Positions 9,524-18,045 of a DNA stretch of 64,000 nucleotides are shown here, piece after piece. The translations under genes were made by a program, and so were the position numbers. The DNA comes from Gammaproteobacteria bacterium. Lineage in GTDB: Bacteria > Pseudomonadota > Gammaproteobacteria > Eutrophobiales > Eutrophobiaceae. Where the stretch lies: NCBI GenBank assembly GCA_003250975.1, contig QKIY01000035.1:62001-126000 (forward strand), written 5' to 3'. The notes under the pieces are model-generated. The model was not told the origin of the DNA and did no database searches. It saw nothing but the letters and a program-made list of their open reading frames with translations. Numbering within the stretch: position 1 is the stretch's first letter; every line of letters begins with the position of its first letter.

Positions 9524-10066
9524 ATGGAAAAAGGCTTAAAAGAGCGACTGGTTGGTGCAGCAGTCCTCGTTATACTGGCAGTTATCTTTATCCCGATTAT
9601 TCTAGATAATCGACAGGATAATGACCTGGAAATAAGTGGCTCAAATATTCCAACCATGCCGGATAATATGCCATCTATAAGCGACAAGGCTGGGATGATC
9701 AAGCATATTGAAAAACCGGTTCCAATGCCGGTGGAAGATAAGACTGATTCTGATATGACAGAACAGCAGAGTCAGGAAAAATCGACAACACAACAGAATG
9801 ACAATAAGGTATTACGAGACAAGGTCATTGTATCTGCCTGGGTAATACAGGTAGGCAGTTTTGGCAACCAGGAAAATGCTGAGGATCTTAATAAAGATCT
9901 TAGAAAAGCTGGTTTTCGTTCATTTATAGAACCACTCAGAAAAAATGGCAAAACCACCTACAGGGTGCGTATAGGGCCTGAACTCAAGCGATCAGATGCT
10001 GAGGCAACGAGAGATAGGATAAAAAAGGAATTCAAGCTTGAAGGTATACTGTTGAAATATCCATGA
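9524..10066 (+). CDS. dedD: SPOR-domain inner-membrane protein (DedD-type)
   Basis: The protein has 180 residues: a short cytoplasmic N-terminus (MEKGLKERLVGA), one membrane helix (residues about 8-27), a Pro/Met/Gln-rich periplasmic linker, and a C-terminal SPOR domain (about 103-178, starting AWVIQVGSFGNQENAEDL). SPOR domains bind denuded glycan strands at the division septum, and DedD assists constriction. The ATG at 9524 follows the folC stop by nine bases. The folC-dedD-cvpA-purF order is conserved in gammaproteobacteria and supports the assignment. Confidence 0.9.
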   Translation: MEKGLKERLVGAAVLVILAVIFIPIILDNRQDNDLEISGSNIPTMPDNMPSISDKAGMIKHIEKPVPMPVEDKTDSDMTEQQSQEKSTTQQNDNKVLRDKVIVSAWVIQVGSFGNQENAEDLNKDLRKAGFRSFIEPLRKNGKTTYRVRIGPELKRSDAEATRDRIKKEFKLEGILLKYP

Positions 10067-10087
10067 TCATGGATATATGAAGGATTT

Positions 10088-10636
10088 ATGCAAACAGCAG
10101 ATATCATCATCCTGATAGTTCTTCTATTGCCTGCTGTTGTAGGTATTGTCTACGGGTTCCTGAATATAGCCTTTTCGGTGCTTGCATGGATACTGGCGCT
10201 TGTTATTGCAACGAAGTTTTCCTCTTCATTTGCAGCACTCTTGTCATCATATATCGAAACCCCGATATTCAGGATTGTCATCGGGTTTATTGGATTATTT
10301 ATCATCAGCCTGGTCATCCTGACAGGTATAGGGTTTCTGGTAGTCAAATTGCTTGGTAGAACAGGTTTGACGGCGGTCGACAGAATACTTGGTTTATTTT
10401 TCGGAATGGCGCTCGGCAGTGTAATTGTACTGGTAGTCGTATTCTTTGCCGGGTTTACTGCAATCCCAACGGAACCCTGGTGGAAAAAGTCATTGATTTT
10501 ACAACCATTTGAGCGCATATCAGTGTGGGCAGAACGATTTTTGCCCGAGTCCGTGGCCGCTTACCATGGTTACGAAGATTCCGTGGTAAAACCATCTGCT
10601 ATAACTGATAATTCGGATACGGGAACAATTTCATAG
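10088..10636 (+). CDS. cvpA: CvpA family membrane protein
   Basis: The 182-residue protein has four hydrophobic segments (about residues 3-22, 27-45, 58-85 and 98-125). The family signatures [20 protein letters not shown] and [16 protein letters not shown] are present, followed by a hydrophilic tail. CvpA was named for colicin V production and is linked to envelope stress tolerance in other bacteria; its biochemical role is unclear. It is 10 bp upstream of purF, as in E. coli, and is probably co-transcribed with it. Confidence 0.92.
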   Translation: MQTADIIILIVLLLPAVVGIVYGFLNIAFSVLAWILALVIATKFSSSFAALLSSYIETPIFRIVIGFIGLFIISLVILTGIGFLVVKLLGRTGLTAVDRILGLFFGMALGSVIVLVVVFFAGFTAIPTEPWWKKSLILQPFERISVWAERFLPESVAAYHGYEDSVVKPSAITDNSDTGTIS

Positions 10637-10646
10637 GGATAAATCT

Positions 10647-12158
10647 ATGTGTGGTATTGTTGGCATCGTCGCTAAAAGTTATGTGAACCAGTCAATTTAT
10701 GACGCCCTGACGGTCTTGCAACACAGGGGGCAGGATGCTGCAGGAATGGTGACGTATGATAACGGGCGACTTTACCTGCGTAAGGATAATGGCATGGTCA
10801 GAGATGTATTTCATACCCGGCATATGCTCAATCTGAAAGGCAATATCGGTATTGGCCATGTCCGTTATCCTACCGCTGGCTGCTCATCTTCTGCCGAGGC
10901 CCAACCGTTTTATGTCAATTCCCCCTATGGAATTACCCTCGCCCATAATGGCAATCTGACGAATGGCGAAGAACTTAAACAGGAGTTGTTTGTTGAAGAC
11001 TTAAGACACCTCAACACGGAATCAGATTCGGAAGTTTTGTTGAACGTCCTGGCTAGGGAATTACAACGTTCCGGCAAATTACGCCTTGAGGTCGACGATG
11101 TCTTTGACGCAGTAACTCGCCTGCATCAGCGTTGCAGGGGGGGATATGCTGCTGTTGCCATGATCACGGGGTTCGGAATACTTGGTTTTCGTGATCCTCA
11201 TGCCATCAGGCCTGTGTCATTTGGCAAGCGTGATACGGATAAAGGCGTGGAATATATAATCGCATCTGAAAGTGTGGCAATTGATGCACTCAATTTTGAT
11301 TTGGTAAGGGACATCAAACCCGGCGAGGTAGTTATCATTACCAATGAAGGTGAAATATATACAAAAGAGTGTGCAAAAGACGCCATGTATTCACCTTGCA
11401 TTTTCGAATATGTCTATCTGGCAAGGCCAGATTCAATAATTGATAATATATCAGTGCATAAGGCCAGGTTGCGTATGGGGGAGGCACTTGCAAACAAGAT
11501 AAAAAAACTGCGTCCGGATCATGATATTGATGTGGTCATTCCCATTCCCGATACAGGACGGACATCCGCCTTGCCCTTGGCCTATAATCTCGGCATTAAA
11601 TACCGTGAGGGATTCATAAAAAACCGTTACATTCCCCGTACCTTTATTATGCCTGGACAGGCAGTACGCAAAAAATCAGTTCGTCAGAAACTCAATGCCA
11701 TAGATCTTGAATTCAGAGATAAGACAGTTTTGCTGGTTGACGATTCAATTGTGCGTGGTACGACTTCAGAAGAGATTATCCAAATGGCCAGGGATGCAGG
11801 GGCTAAAAAAGTTTACTTTGCCTCTGCTGCACCACCTGTGCGCTATCCTAATGTTTATGGAATTGATATGCCGTCGGCAAAAGAATTAATTGCGTATAAT
11901 CGTAATGAAGAGGAAATTGCTGAAATGATCGGGGCTGACTGGCTGATATACCAGGATCTGGATGATCTTATACAGGCTGTCAGCTTCGGAGAGGATAGCA
12001 TTAAGGATTTTGATCTATCCTGTTTTAACGGCGAGTACGTAACTGGTGATGTCAGTATGGATTATCTAGAACGGCTCGATAGCCTGAGAAATGACAGCGC
12101 CAAGGCAAAGCGGCAGGCCAATGAGGAAAACCTGATTGATCTCACGAATGACGCATAG
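10647..12158 (+). CDS. purF: amidophosphoribosyltransferase PurF
   Basis: PurF makes phosphoribosylamine from PRPP and glutamine, the first committed purine step. The N-terminal nucleophile glutaminase begins MCGIVGIV with Cys2 at the mature N-terminus. The phosphoribosyltransferase domain has [16 protein letters not shown]. The 503-residue length is normal for the E. coli-type enzyme without a propeptide. It ends the conserved run; its stop lies six bases from the end of a convergent minus-strand gene. In Pseudomonas metZ follows purF, whereas here metZ is 7.5 kb further on. Confidence 0.97.
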   Translation: MCGIVGIVAKSYVNQSIYDALTVLQHRGQDAAGMVTYDNGRLYLRKDNGMVRDVFHTRHMLNLKGNIGIGHVRYPTAGCSSSAEAQPFYVNSPYGITLAHNGNLTNGEELKQELFVEDLRHLNTESDSEVLLNVLARELQRSGKLRLEVDDVFDAVTRLHQRCRGGYAAVAMITGFGILGFRDPHAIRPVSFGKRDTDKGVEYIIASESVAIDALNFDLVRDIKPGEVVIITNEGEIYTKECAKDAMYSPCIFEYVYLARPDSIIDNISVHKARLRMGEALANKIKKLRPDHDIDVVIPIPDTGRTSALPLAYNLGIKYREGFIKNRYIPRTFIMPGQAVRKKSVRQKLNAIDLEFRDKTVLLVDDSIVRGTTSEEIIQMARDAGAKKVYFASAAPPVRYPNVYGIDMPSAKELIAYNRNEEEIAEMIGADWLIYQDLDDLIQAVSFGEDSIKDFDLSCFNGEYVTGDVSMDYLERLDSLRNDSAKAKRQANEENLIDLTNDA

Positions 12159-12164
12159 GTAGTA

Positions 12165-12476
12165 TCAGTTGAGTGTAATGCCGGCTACTTCATAATCAGC
12201 CGGATCGCGTGTTTCAAGGACCATGTTTAGCATTGTAATAGCTTCCAGCAGTCCATTTTCAAATATCTTCGCACTATCAGAATCGACATCATCATTAAGG
12301 AACTTTTCAAAACTCTGGGTAGGGAGTTCTCCATAGTTCTCTTTATACAGGGCGATATACATGGCAAGTAATCTCAAGGATTGTGCCAGTTCATCCTTGT
12401 CACTCATGGCAACCAGTGATTGCAAATCAGCTTCCGTAGATTTGATATCTATCAGATCAATGAATAACTCTTTCAT
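12165..12476 (-). CDS. small acidic protein of unknown function
   Basis: This 103-residue protein starts at an ATG at 12476, which has AAGG about nine bases upstream; a GTG two codons earlier is the alternative. It is acidic and predicted mainly helical, with no signal peptide and no membrane segment. I recognise no family. It is convergent with purF and probably transcribed from its own promoter in the following gap. The sustained helical, Leu-rich pattern and balanced composition argue for a real gene. Confidence 0.55.
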   Translation of the reverse strand: MKELFIDLIDIKSTEADLQSLVAMSDKDELAQSLRLLAMYIALYKENYGELPTQSFEKFLNDDVDSDSAKIFENGLLEAITMLNMVLETRDPADYEVAGITLN

Positions 12477-12907
12477 GATCACTACCTTGTCGTGTGTATG
12501 TGCGATTTACACTGCAAGGTGTATGCCGGAATTAACTGATTGGAAAATCAAAGGGTTAACTGGGGCATCCTCTAAATGGGTGACGTTTTTGTCATATTAA
12601 GACGACAACCGCGTAGTAAACCAGGTTAATACCGCTTATCAAGAATTATGCTTCCTTACATATGCTGCCACCTGATAGTCAATTGTGTCACGTTTTGCAA
12701 ATGACATGTTGAGAATATGTTCACAGGCCTATTATCAACCGCTTGAAAGATCTTCGGATATACATTAAATAATCACTCGTAAGCTTATGATTTTTCCTTA
12801 ATTGTCATTACAGAGTGACTATGACTTGGGGAAGCCGTTTTTCTGAGCTAACAGATTGTTTTTATTGGATTATTTTCAAGATTTTTTATCGTTAGAGAGA
12901 TAGCCTC
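12477..12907. other. 431-bp AT-rich intergenic gap between divergent genes
   Basis: This gap separates the small minus-strand gene from the plus-strand DUF1631 pair and must hold promoters for both. A short dyad (TGAC, six bases, GTCA) lies at 12581-12594. I found no convincing -35/-10 pair, RNA gene or terminator here. The stretch next to 12908 is strongly AT-rich, and no good Shine-Dalgarno sequence precedes the ATG beyond a GAGAGAT. Confidence 0.4.
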
Positions 12908-14023
12908 ATGTTTTCCAGGCAAAAACAGTACGCCAACATAAAGCTGATCAGTGAGTGCCAGCATTTAATTGCTGAGGATCTCTCCGCTCCTCTCAACATG
13001 TTGTTTGACGAGGCAGAGGATGTACTGTTCGACCTTGCGGAAAAATCAGATAACCGGATGAAAAACTTTTATTTCAATGCAATGCATGAAATTCGACTTA
13101 AAAGAGGTTCAATCAAGACTGACTTTAACAATAGTTTTTCAGAGCTCATATCCAGTCATGTGAATGGCACACAGCAGAGCAGATTTGCAAGATTTTTCAG
13201 TAAAAGGAAAAAACGCCCATCAGAGGAATCACTCGCTTTTGGCTCCGCAGTTGGCAAGTTGAATCAGAATTGCAGGGAAGCGCTCCTTTCACTCGATAAA
13301 AGCATGTCCGGAATATTAGGTTCTGTAAAAATTGATAATCTTTTTAATCCAGAATCTGTATGTATCGCTTTCCAAAAGGCTTGTGATGATATTGAATCCG
13401 GACTGGAAGTAAGATTGATGCTTCTAAAATTATTTGAAAAGCATGGTAACTCCGGACTTAAACAAGCCTATGCTAATTTGAAAACCAAGTTGGTGGAAAA
13501 AAATGCCAGGTCTGCCGAAAATTATAAGAAAGAGATAACAGATAACACTCGACTACTTATAGCAAATACGAGAACAAAACGGGAAATTAACAGGCGTGTC
13601 GATAATGCTGTAATACCTGAATTTATGAAGCAGTTTCTATATACACACTGGTATAAATTACTATTAAGGATTTATTTTAAAAAAGGCATAAATTCTAGGG
13701 CATGGCAGCAATCCATACTTGTAGTCGATGATCTCATTAGTTTATTCGATAGTAATACACTGAGGTTTTCCAGAACTCGTAATGAGGAAATTGAATATCT
13801 CGTTAACCGGCTTAAAAACGGGATGAATATAATTTTAGCTTCACCCGAATTTCAAGAACAATTTATTGGACAATTGGTAGCCTATAATAGATTGCTTTAT
13901 AAAAAAACAGATCGAAAGAGTCCAGTTCCAAAAGCCTCAATTAATTCTGATTCGCTAGCCACCGGTAATAATACATTGCCCTTTATGAAAGAATTGCTTG
14001 TTGATAATAAGTGGCCAAAATAA
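12908..14023 (+). CDS. DUF1631-like protein, short form A
   Basis: The 371-residue protein begins with a block typical of DUF1631 proteins (a family of unknown role, usually about 700-800 residues): LISECQHLIAEDL, then LFDEAEDVLFDLAEKSDN and FYFNAMHEIRLKR. The later conserved block is also present around residues 235-280 (PEFMKQFLYTHWYKLLLRIYF, then AWQQSILVVDDLISLF). The middle of the usual family appears missing. The protein is basic and has no membrane helix. It ends with PFMKELLVD, a motif that returns twice in the next gene. Function is unknown. Confidence 0.7.
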   Translation: MFSRQKQYANIKLISECQHLIAEDLSAPLNMLFDEAEDVLFDLAEKSDNRMKNFYFNAMHEIRLKRGSIKTDFNNSFSELISSHVNGTQQSRFARFFSKRKKRPSEESLAFGSAVGKLNQNCREALLSLDKSMSGILGSVKIDNLFNPESVCIAFQKACDDIESGLEVRLMLLKLFEKHGNSGLKQAYANLKTKLVEKNARSAENYKKEITDNTRLLIANTRTKREINRRVDNAVIPEFMKQFLYTHWYKLLLRIYFKKGINSRAWQQSILVVDDLISLFDSNTLRFSRTRNEEIEYLVNRLKNGMNIILASPEFQEQFIGQLVAYNRLLYKKTDRKSPVPKASINSDSLATGNNTLPFMKELLVDNKWPK

Positions 14024-14103
14024 CTGAGGGTTATGAATAGTAACAATTACCTATGAAACATGATTAAAATTGATATAAAATCACAAATGCGGACCCTGTT
14101 ATA

Positions 14104-15150
14104 ATGGATAAATTAATGAGCAAAGACAATTCTTCTGAATCTAGATTTTCGCATGAAAAGGCATCTGCCTTGCTTTCAAAAAAGCTTGGGGGAGCCTCTC
14201 GCCAGCTTGCAGACGTCTTTAAAAAGAAGGCACATGAAATCGCATCGAATGAAAAACTTAGACAGGGTGTCAATCGACAGATTACCAATGCCGGTATTCT
14301 CTCTGAGAAAATCAAGGTTGTATCCTATAATGTTGCTTCAGCTATCAAGGAAAAATCGAATGAGATAGCAGCATCAAATATGGTTATTCAGGAAATTAAC
14401 CAACGGCTTACAGATTCAGAAACACCAGAATTTATCAGGCAATTTCTTCATACTTACTGGAGTAAGCTTTTGCTCAAGATTTATCTGAAGCAGGGGAAAG
14501 ATAACAATGCTTGGAAACAATCACTTTTAGTTGTTGAAGATTTAGCAAAACTTATCAATACCAGATATTTCATTTCTGGCACGGACCGTGTCCTGAAAAT
14601 GGATTATCTTATCCAGCGCGTGAAAAATGGGATGAGTATCATGACGCTGTCTAAAGACATCCAGGAGCAGTTTGTCAGACAGATAACAGCCTATGATAAG
14701 TACCTTGTAAATAAAGCCAGAAAAATACAGTCTGCACAAAGCCCAAACAGTAGAAGCACTGCTGATTTTTCCAGTCAGGACACTAAAAACGTTGCTAGCC
14801 AGCCATTCGGTAATGAGTTGCTTGTTGATAAAATTGAAAAACCCCGGCAATCAAAATCCACACCAGATGTTAAAACTGCTAAGCCATCTCCAGCAGCTGG
14901 TTCCAGTAATTGGCCGTTGTCTAAGACTCCGCACGTGGAAAGAAAAGGCAAGCCTCTGGCGGCGTCAAACCCTTATTATGTAAAGCCCAGCACTTCCTCC
15001 AGTGTAATTAGTAGCGGCGACAAGCCAGCAAAAGCAAAGCCCGCTATTTCCAGTAAACCGAAGTCAAAATCCAAAAAATCACCTTCCCAAAAAAATGGCG
15101 ATACGCCATTTGTGAATGAATTACTTGTTGATTCCAAGGACAAATCATAG
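14104..15150 (+). CDS. DUF1631-like protein, short form B with repeated C-terminal motif
   Basis: The 348-residue protein is a paralogue of the C-terminal half of the preceding protein. The shared block PEFIRQFLHTYWSKLLLKIYL plus AWKQSLLVVEDLAKLI lies at about residues 118-160. The family N-terminal block is absent and replaced by a Lys/Ser/Ala-rich helical segment. The C-terminal 120 residues are a disordered-looking Pro/Ser/Lys-rich tail carrying PFGNELLVD (about 235-243) and, at the end, PFVNELLVD. An alternative ATG lies at 14116; neither start has a clear ribosome site. It is probably co-transcribed with form A. Confidence 0.65.
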   Translation: MDKLMSKDNSSESRFSHEKASALLSKKLGGASRQLADVFKKKAHEIASNEKLRQGVNRQITNAGILSEKIKVVSYNVASAIKEKSNEIAASNMVIQEINQRLTDSETPEFIRQFLHTYWSKLLLKIYLKQGKDNNAWKQSLLVVEDLAKLINTRYFISGTDRVLKMDYLIQRVKNGMSIMTLSKDIQEQFVRQITAYDKYLVNKARKIQSAQSPNSRSTADFSSQDTKNVASQPFGNELLVDKIEKPRQSKSTPDVKTAKPSPAAGSSNWPLSKTPHVERKGKPLAASNPYYVKPSTSSSVISSGDKPAKAKPAISSKPKSKSKKSPSQKNGDTPFVNELLVDSKDKS

Positions 15151-15257
15151 GATCTATCAGTATCACGACTAGCTGTATCTTCAATTCCATCCAAACACCT
15201 TTACGTACGATAACGTCCTGAGACGTTATTTCAATTATCATCAATTTGTCGCTTATT

Positions 15258-15273
15258 TGTGACATTTTTCACA
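15258..15273 (+). promoter_or_regulatory. perfect CRP/Vfr/Clp-type palindrome
   Basis: The site reads TGTGA-CATTTT-TCACA, which matches both CRP half-sites exactly with the required six-base spacer. It lies 150-165 bp upstream of the ATG of the pseudopilin-like gene. No -35/-10 pair is convincing, so the regulated promoter is inferred. A chance match in 64 kb to ten fixed bases is possible, but the intergenic position supports function. Confidence 0.55.
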
Positions 15274-15423
15274 TTTCTTCTTCCACGTCACTTCCGGGCA
15301 CTTTCCATTAACTTACAAGAAAACAGTAGCTTAGGCGCAAATTCGTAATTGGTGCATAGTTTGCACCAGAAAATTATTCAGCAGAATTGCACAGATCCAG
15401 GGAAGCGGGAGCGATATATACCG

Positions 15424-15954
15424 ATGAATCCAGGGATTCAATTAACAGACAATATACCTCTGTTACTGGTGGTTCCGGTCAGCCGGCATCCTCCAGACAG
15501 ACAAGGGGGATTCAGTACCATGGAAATTGTAATGGCGGTAACTACCGTGGTTCTGATCTTCGTCCTGGTAATTCCATCTGCACGTGAACTCATCAACAAA
15601 GTCAGGGCAAATAATGTAGAAATGGAAATCGCAGAAATGCAAAGAGAAATAGAGGATTTTACAGTATTGCACAGGCGCTATCCTGACTCGCTTGCGGAGG
15701 TATATGGAAGATTTCCGACTGATCCCTGGGGCAATGAATATCAATACCTGAAGATTAACGGCGGGCCACCATTTGCAATTGGTAAGGCACGTAAAAACAG
15801 GTCATTGGTCCCCGTAAACTCAGATTATGATCTATTCAGTCAGGGAGCTGATAAGGACAGTGTACCGGCACTGACCGGGGCATCAAGCAGAGACGATATA
15901 ATCAGGGCAAATAACGGCCAATATATCGGACTGGCCTCAGAGCTCGTAAGATAA
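15424..15954 (+). CDS. orphan type II secretion-like pseudopilin (GspG family)
   Basis: With the ATG at 15424 the protein has 176 residues. It has a prepilin peptidase site between Gly29 and Phe30 (GGFSTMEIV), with the conserved Glu at mature position 5 and a hydrophobic helix (about residues 35-52). This is followed by a helical stem (VEMEIAEMQREIEDF) and a GspG-like globular end with YPDSL, DPWGNEYQY and DYDLFSQGADK, which are family marks of the major pseudopilin. The leader is unusually long at 29 residues. An in-frame TTG at 15349 would make it longer still. No other secretion genes are adjacent, so it probably works with components encoded elsewhere. Confidence 0.8.
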   Translation: MNPGIQLTDNIPLLLVVPVSRHPPDRQGGFSTMEIVMAVTTVVLIFVLVIPSARELINKVRANNVEMEIAEMQREIEDFTVLHRRYPDSLAEVYGRFPTDPWGNEYQYLKINGGPPFAIGKARKNRSLVPVNSDYDLFSQGADKDSVPALTGASSRDDIIRANNGQYIGLASELVR

Positions 15955-15961
15955 GGCCGAT

Positions 15962-16255
15962 TCACTGTATCTTGAACGCATCCTGGTTGACGTATACAAA
16001 TCCTGCAACACCTACAGTTGCCAGTTTGTTATCAAAGAGTGTGTATGAGGCCACTATCATGTTCCGATAATCTGGCGGACTTATGGTTAGCACTCCACGT
16101 GCAAGCAGACCGCTCAGTGCATTTTCACTATTCAGTTTATCTACTATTGCATCAATATGACTTTCCTTGCGTGGATTGGTAACGGTGAGCAAGATCGCCG
16201 TTAATAATAATATAATGACATTGAGTGCCAGAGATTTTCCTTGCTGTCTTATCAT
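15962..16255 (-). CDS. small membrane-anchored protein, DUF4359-like
   Basis: The 97-residue protein has one N-terminal membrane helix (about residues 9-25), directly followed by TNPRKESHIDAIVDKL. The TNP-plus-acidic pattern after the helix recalls the DUF4359 family, whose function is unknown. The remaining 60 residues look like a small beta-containing extracytoplasmic domain. It is convergent with the pseudopilin gene (seven bases apart) and lies 27 bp downstream of aceK on the same strand, so it may be read through from aceK. The family assignment is from memory and tentative. Confidence 0.6.
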   Translation of the reverse strand: MIRQQGKSLALNVIILLLTAILLTVTNPRKESHIDAIVDKLNSENALSGLLARGVLTISPPDYRNMIVASYTLFDNKLATVGVAGFVYVNQDAFKIQ

Positions 16256-16282
16256 GATATTTACCGGGCGGTTATTCTATAA

Positions 16283-18028
16283 TTATTGTTTAAGGTAACT
16301 ATTAGGCAGCCCAGGTTTATTATAGGGAACCACAACTGAAACCTGTCCCTCGAGATGCCTAGCCTTTATTTCTCTCCAATAGTCAGCAGTTAACAGATCC
16401 TTGTGAACCTCGAGGAACAGGGAACGTAATTCCTCGTCCATGGCAAGAAACTTGATGAATTCCTGTGGGAAAATATCATTTTCGCCTACGTAATACCATG
16501 TATCCGAACGCATCTCATCAATGACATCCTCCGCTTCAGGGATGTCCCTGAAATTACATTCTGTAATAAGGCTTACCTCGTCGTAATCATAAAAGATGAC
16601 TCGTCCATGCCGGGTTACACCAAAATTTTTCAGCAACAGATCACCAGGGAAAATATTGGTCTGTGCAAGGTCCTTGATGGCCTGGCCATAATCCAGTATG
16701 GCGAGTTTAGCTGATTCACGATTCGCCTGTTTGATATAAAGATTTAATGGCTTAACGCGTCTCTCAATATACACATGTTCAAATAACAGGTCATCGCCTA
16801 CTACCTTTACTGTCTTGGAGGCTTCGATCAGAAGTTCTTTAATTAATTCGTTCGAGAATCGGTTCTTGGGGAATTCAAGGTTCTGAAATTCCTGTGTATC
16901 AATCAAACGCCCAGCCCGATCATGTTTTGAGACCAGCTTGTATTTCTCTATTACTTGACCGGGAGTAATGGTTTTCGGGAATCCAAATTTGTCACGAATT
17001 ACCTTGAATACCAGATCATAGGAGGGCAGGGTAAACACTATCATTACCAAACCTCTGTCCCCTTCTGTGTGAACAAACTTGTCAGTTGTATTATGCATGT
17101 GCTTGTTGAAGATGCGATAACGCTCAGTCTTGCCTTGTCTCAGCCTCCCAAGCACGGTATAGAGTTCATCCAGAGGCTTTCTCGGCAGGATGGAATGGAT
17201 AAAGTGCACCGTGCCAACTACGGAATTTGGATCAGCGAAATAATAAGATCGCGTGTAACTGAAAATGAGGCTTACCTCATCTTCCGATAGGAAAACACCA
17301 TCAACATCAATACCGTCATCAGTATTCTTGAAGGCAATCACGATTGGAGATATGCCCTTGTGCATTATAATGCGGCCGATCATATAGGCACGGGCCGCCT
17401 GATAGAAAAAGGTGTCAATGAATTCGAAGCGCAGGAAATCGTGCTCATCATGCTCCGGTTCATTGGTCATGAATTTATCTATCTCATTCGAGATATACAC
17501 TGCATTATGGGTAATGTCGGAATAAGGTACACGAAACGAAAAATCTTCCAGAATTGTTTCAAATATTTTTTCCAATGAGCCCCAGTAAGGGTAACGACGA
17601 AGATTGAGTGACTTCGTCATCTCGATATCTTCTTCTAGGCTGGACTCAACGAATTCTATTCTTGGGTCAACACCTACGGTATCAAATATCCGGCGCGTTA
17701 CTGAATTAAAAAAGGTTTTTATGAACCCGGAATCAGGCACCTTTTTAAGTCTGGCGCCAAAATAGGAGCGAATCAGGTTCCAGAACTGGTGATCATTGGT
17801 ACGTTTATTCAGGGTACGTTGTAAAAGATTGACAACTCGGCGTACAGACTTTTCGTAAAGATAGACACGCTCGACAATATCATCTTGGTGTCCTTTCCAG
17901 TCTCTCTGTTCAAAGCGGGTACGCGCACGGCGGGTTATTTTATGAAACTCGTTATTATAACGAACAAAGCCGTCATAGATTATCTGCGAGCTTTCGGCGA
18001 TAAGGTCCCTGTCCCGCGATCTGGCCAT
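16283..18028 (-). CDS. aceK: isocitrate dehydrogenase kinase/phosphatase AceK
   Basis: AceK phosphorylates and dephosphorylates Icd on one serine, throttling the TCA cycle at isocitrate so that carbon can go to the glyoxylate branch. The 581-residue protein aligns along its length with E. coli AceK (578). The regulatory domain occupies roughly the first 310 residues. The kinase fold shows LVFKVIRDKFGFPK with the ATP-site lysine, LFEHVYIERRVKPLN, and the catalytic segment NIFPGDLLLKNFGVTRHGRV followed by FYDYDE. It lies 17 bp downstream of its substrate gene icd and is surely co-transcribed with it. No aceA or aceB is in the window, which differs from the enterobacterial aceBAK operon. Confidence 0.96.
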   Translation of the reverse strand: MARSRDRDLIAESSQIIYDGFVRYNNEFHKITRRARTRFEQRDWKGHQDDIVERVYLYEKSVRRVVNLLQRTLNKRTNDHQFWNLIRSYFGARLKKVPDSGFIKTFFNSVTRRIFDTVGVDPRIEFVESSLEEDIEMTKSLNLRRYPYWGSLEKIFETILEDFSFRVPYSDITHNAVYISNEIDKFMTNEPEHDEHDFLRFEFIDTFFYQAARAYMIGRIIMHKGISPIVIAFKNTDDGIDVDGVFLSEDEVSLIFSYTRSYYFADPNSVVGTVHFIHSILPRKPLDELYTVLGRLRQGKTERYRIFNKHMHNTTDKFVHTEGDRGLVMIVFTLPSYDLVFKVIRDKFGFPKTITPGQVIEKYKLVSKHDRAGRLIDTQEFQNLEFPKNRFSNELIKELLIEASKTVKVVGDDLLFEHVYIERRVKPLNLYIKQANRESAKLAILDYGQAIKDLAQTNIFPGDLLLKNFGVTRHGRVIFYDYDEVSLITECNFRDIPEAEDVIDEMRSDTWYYVGENDIFPQEFIKFLAMDEELRSLFLEVHKDLLTADYWREIKARHLEGQVSVVVPYNKPGLPNSYLKQ

Positions 18029-18045
18029 GGCACAATTAACTCATT

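Noticed and set aside
12741-12770. TTGAAA with a downstream AT-rich hexamer as promoter of the DUF1631 pair
   Set aside because: No -10 at 16-18 bases spacing has more than three consensus matches.
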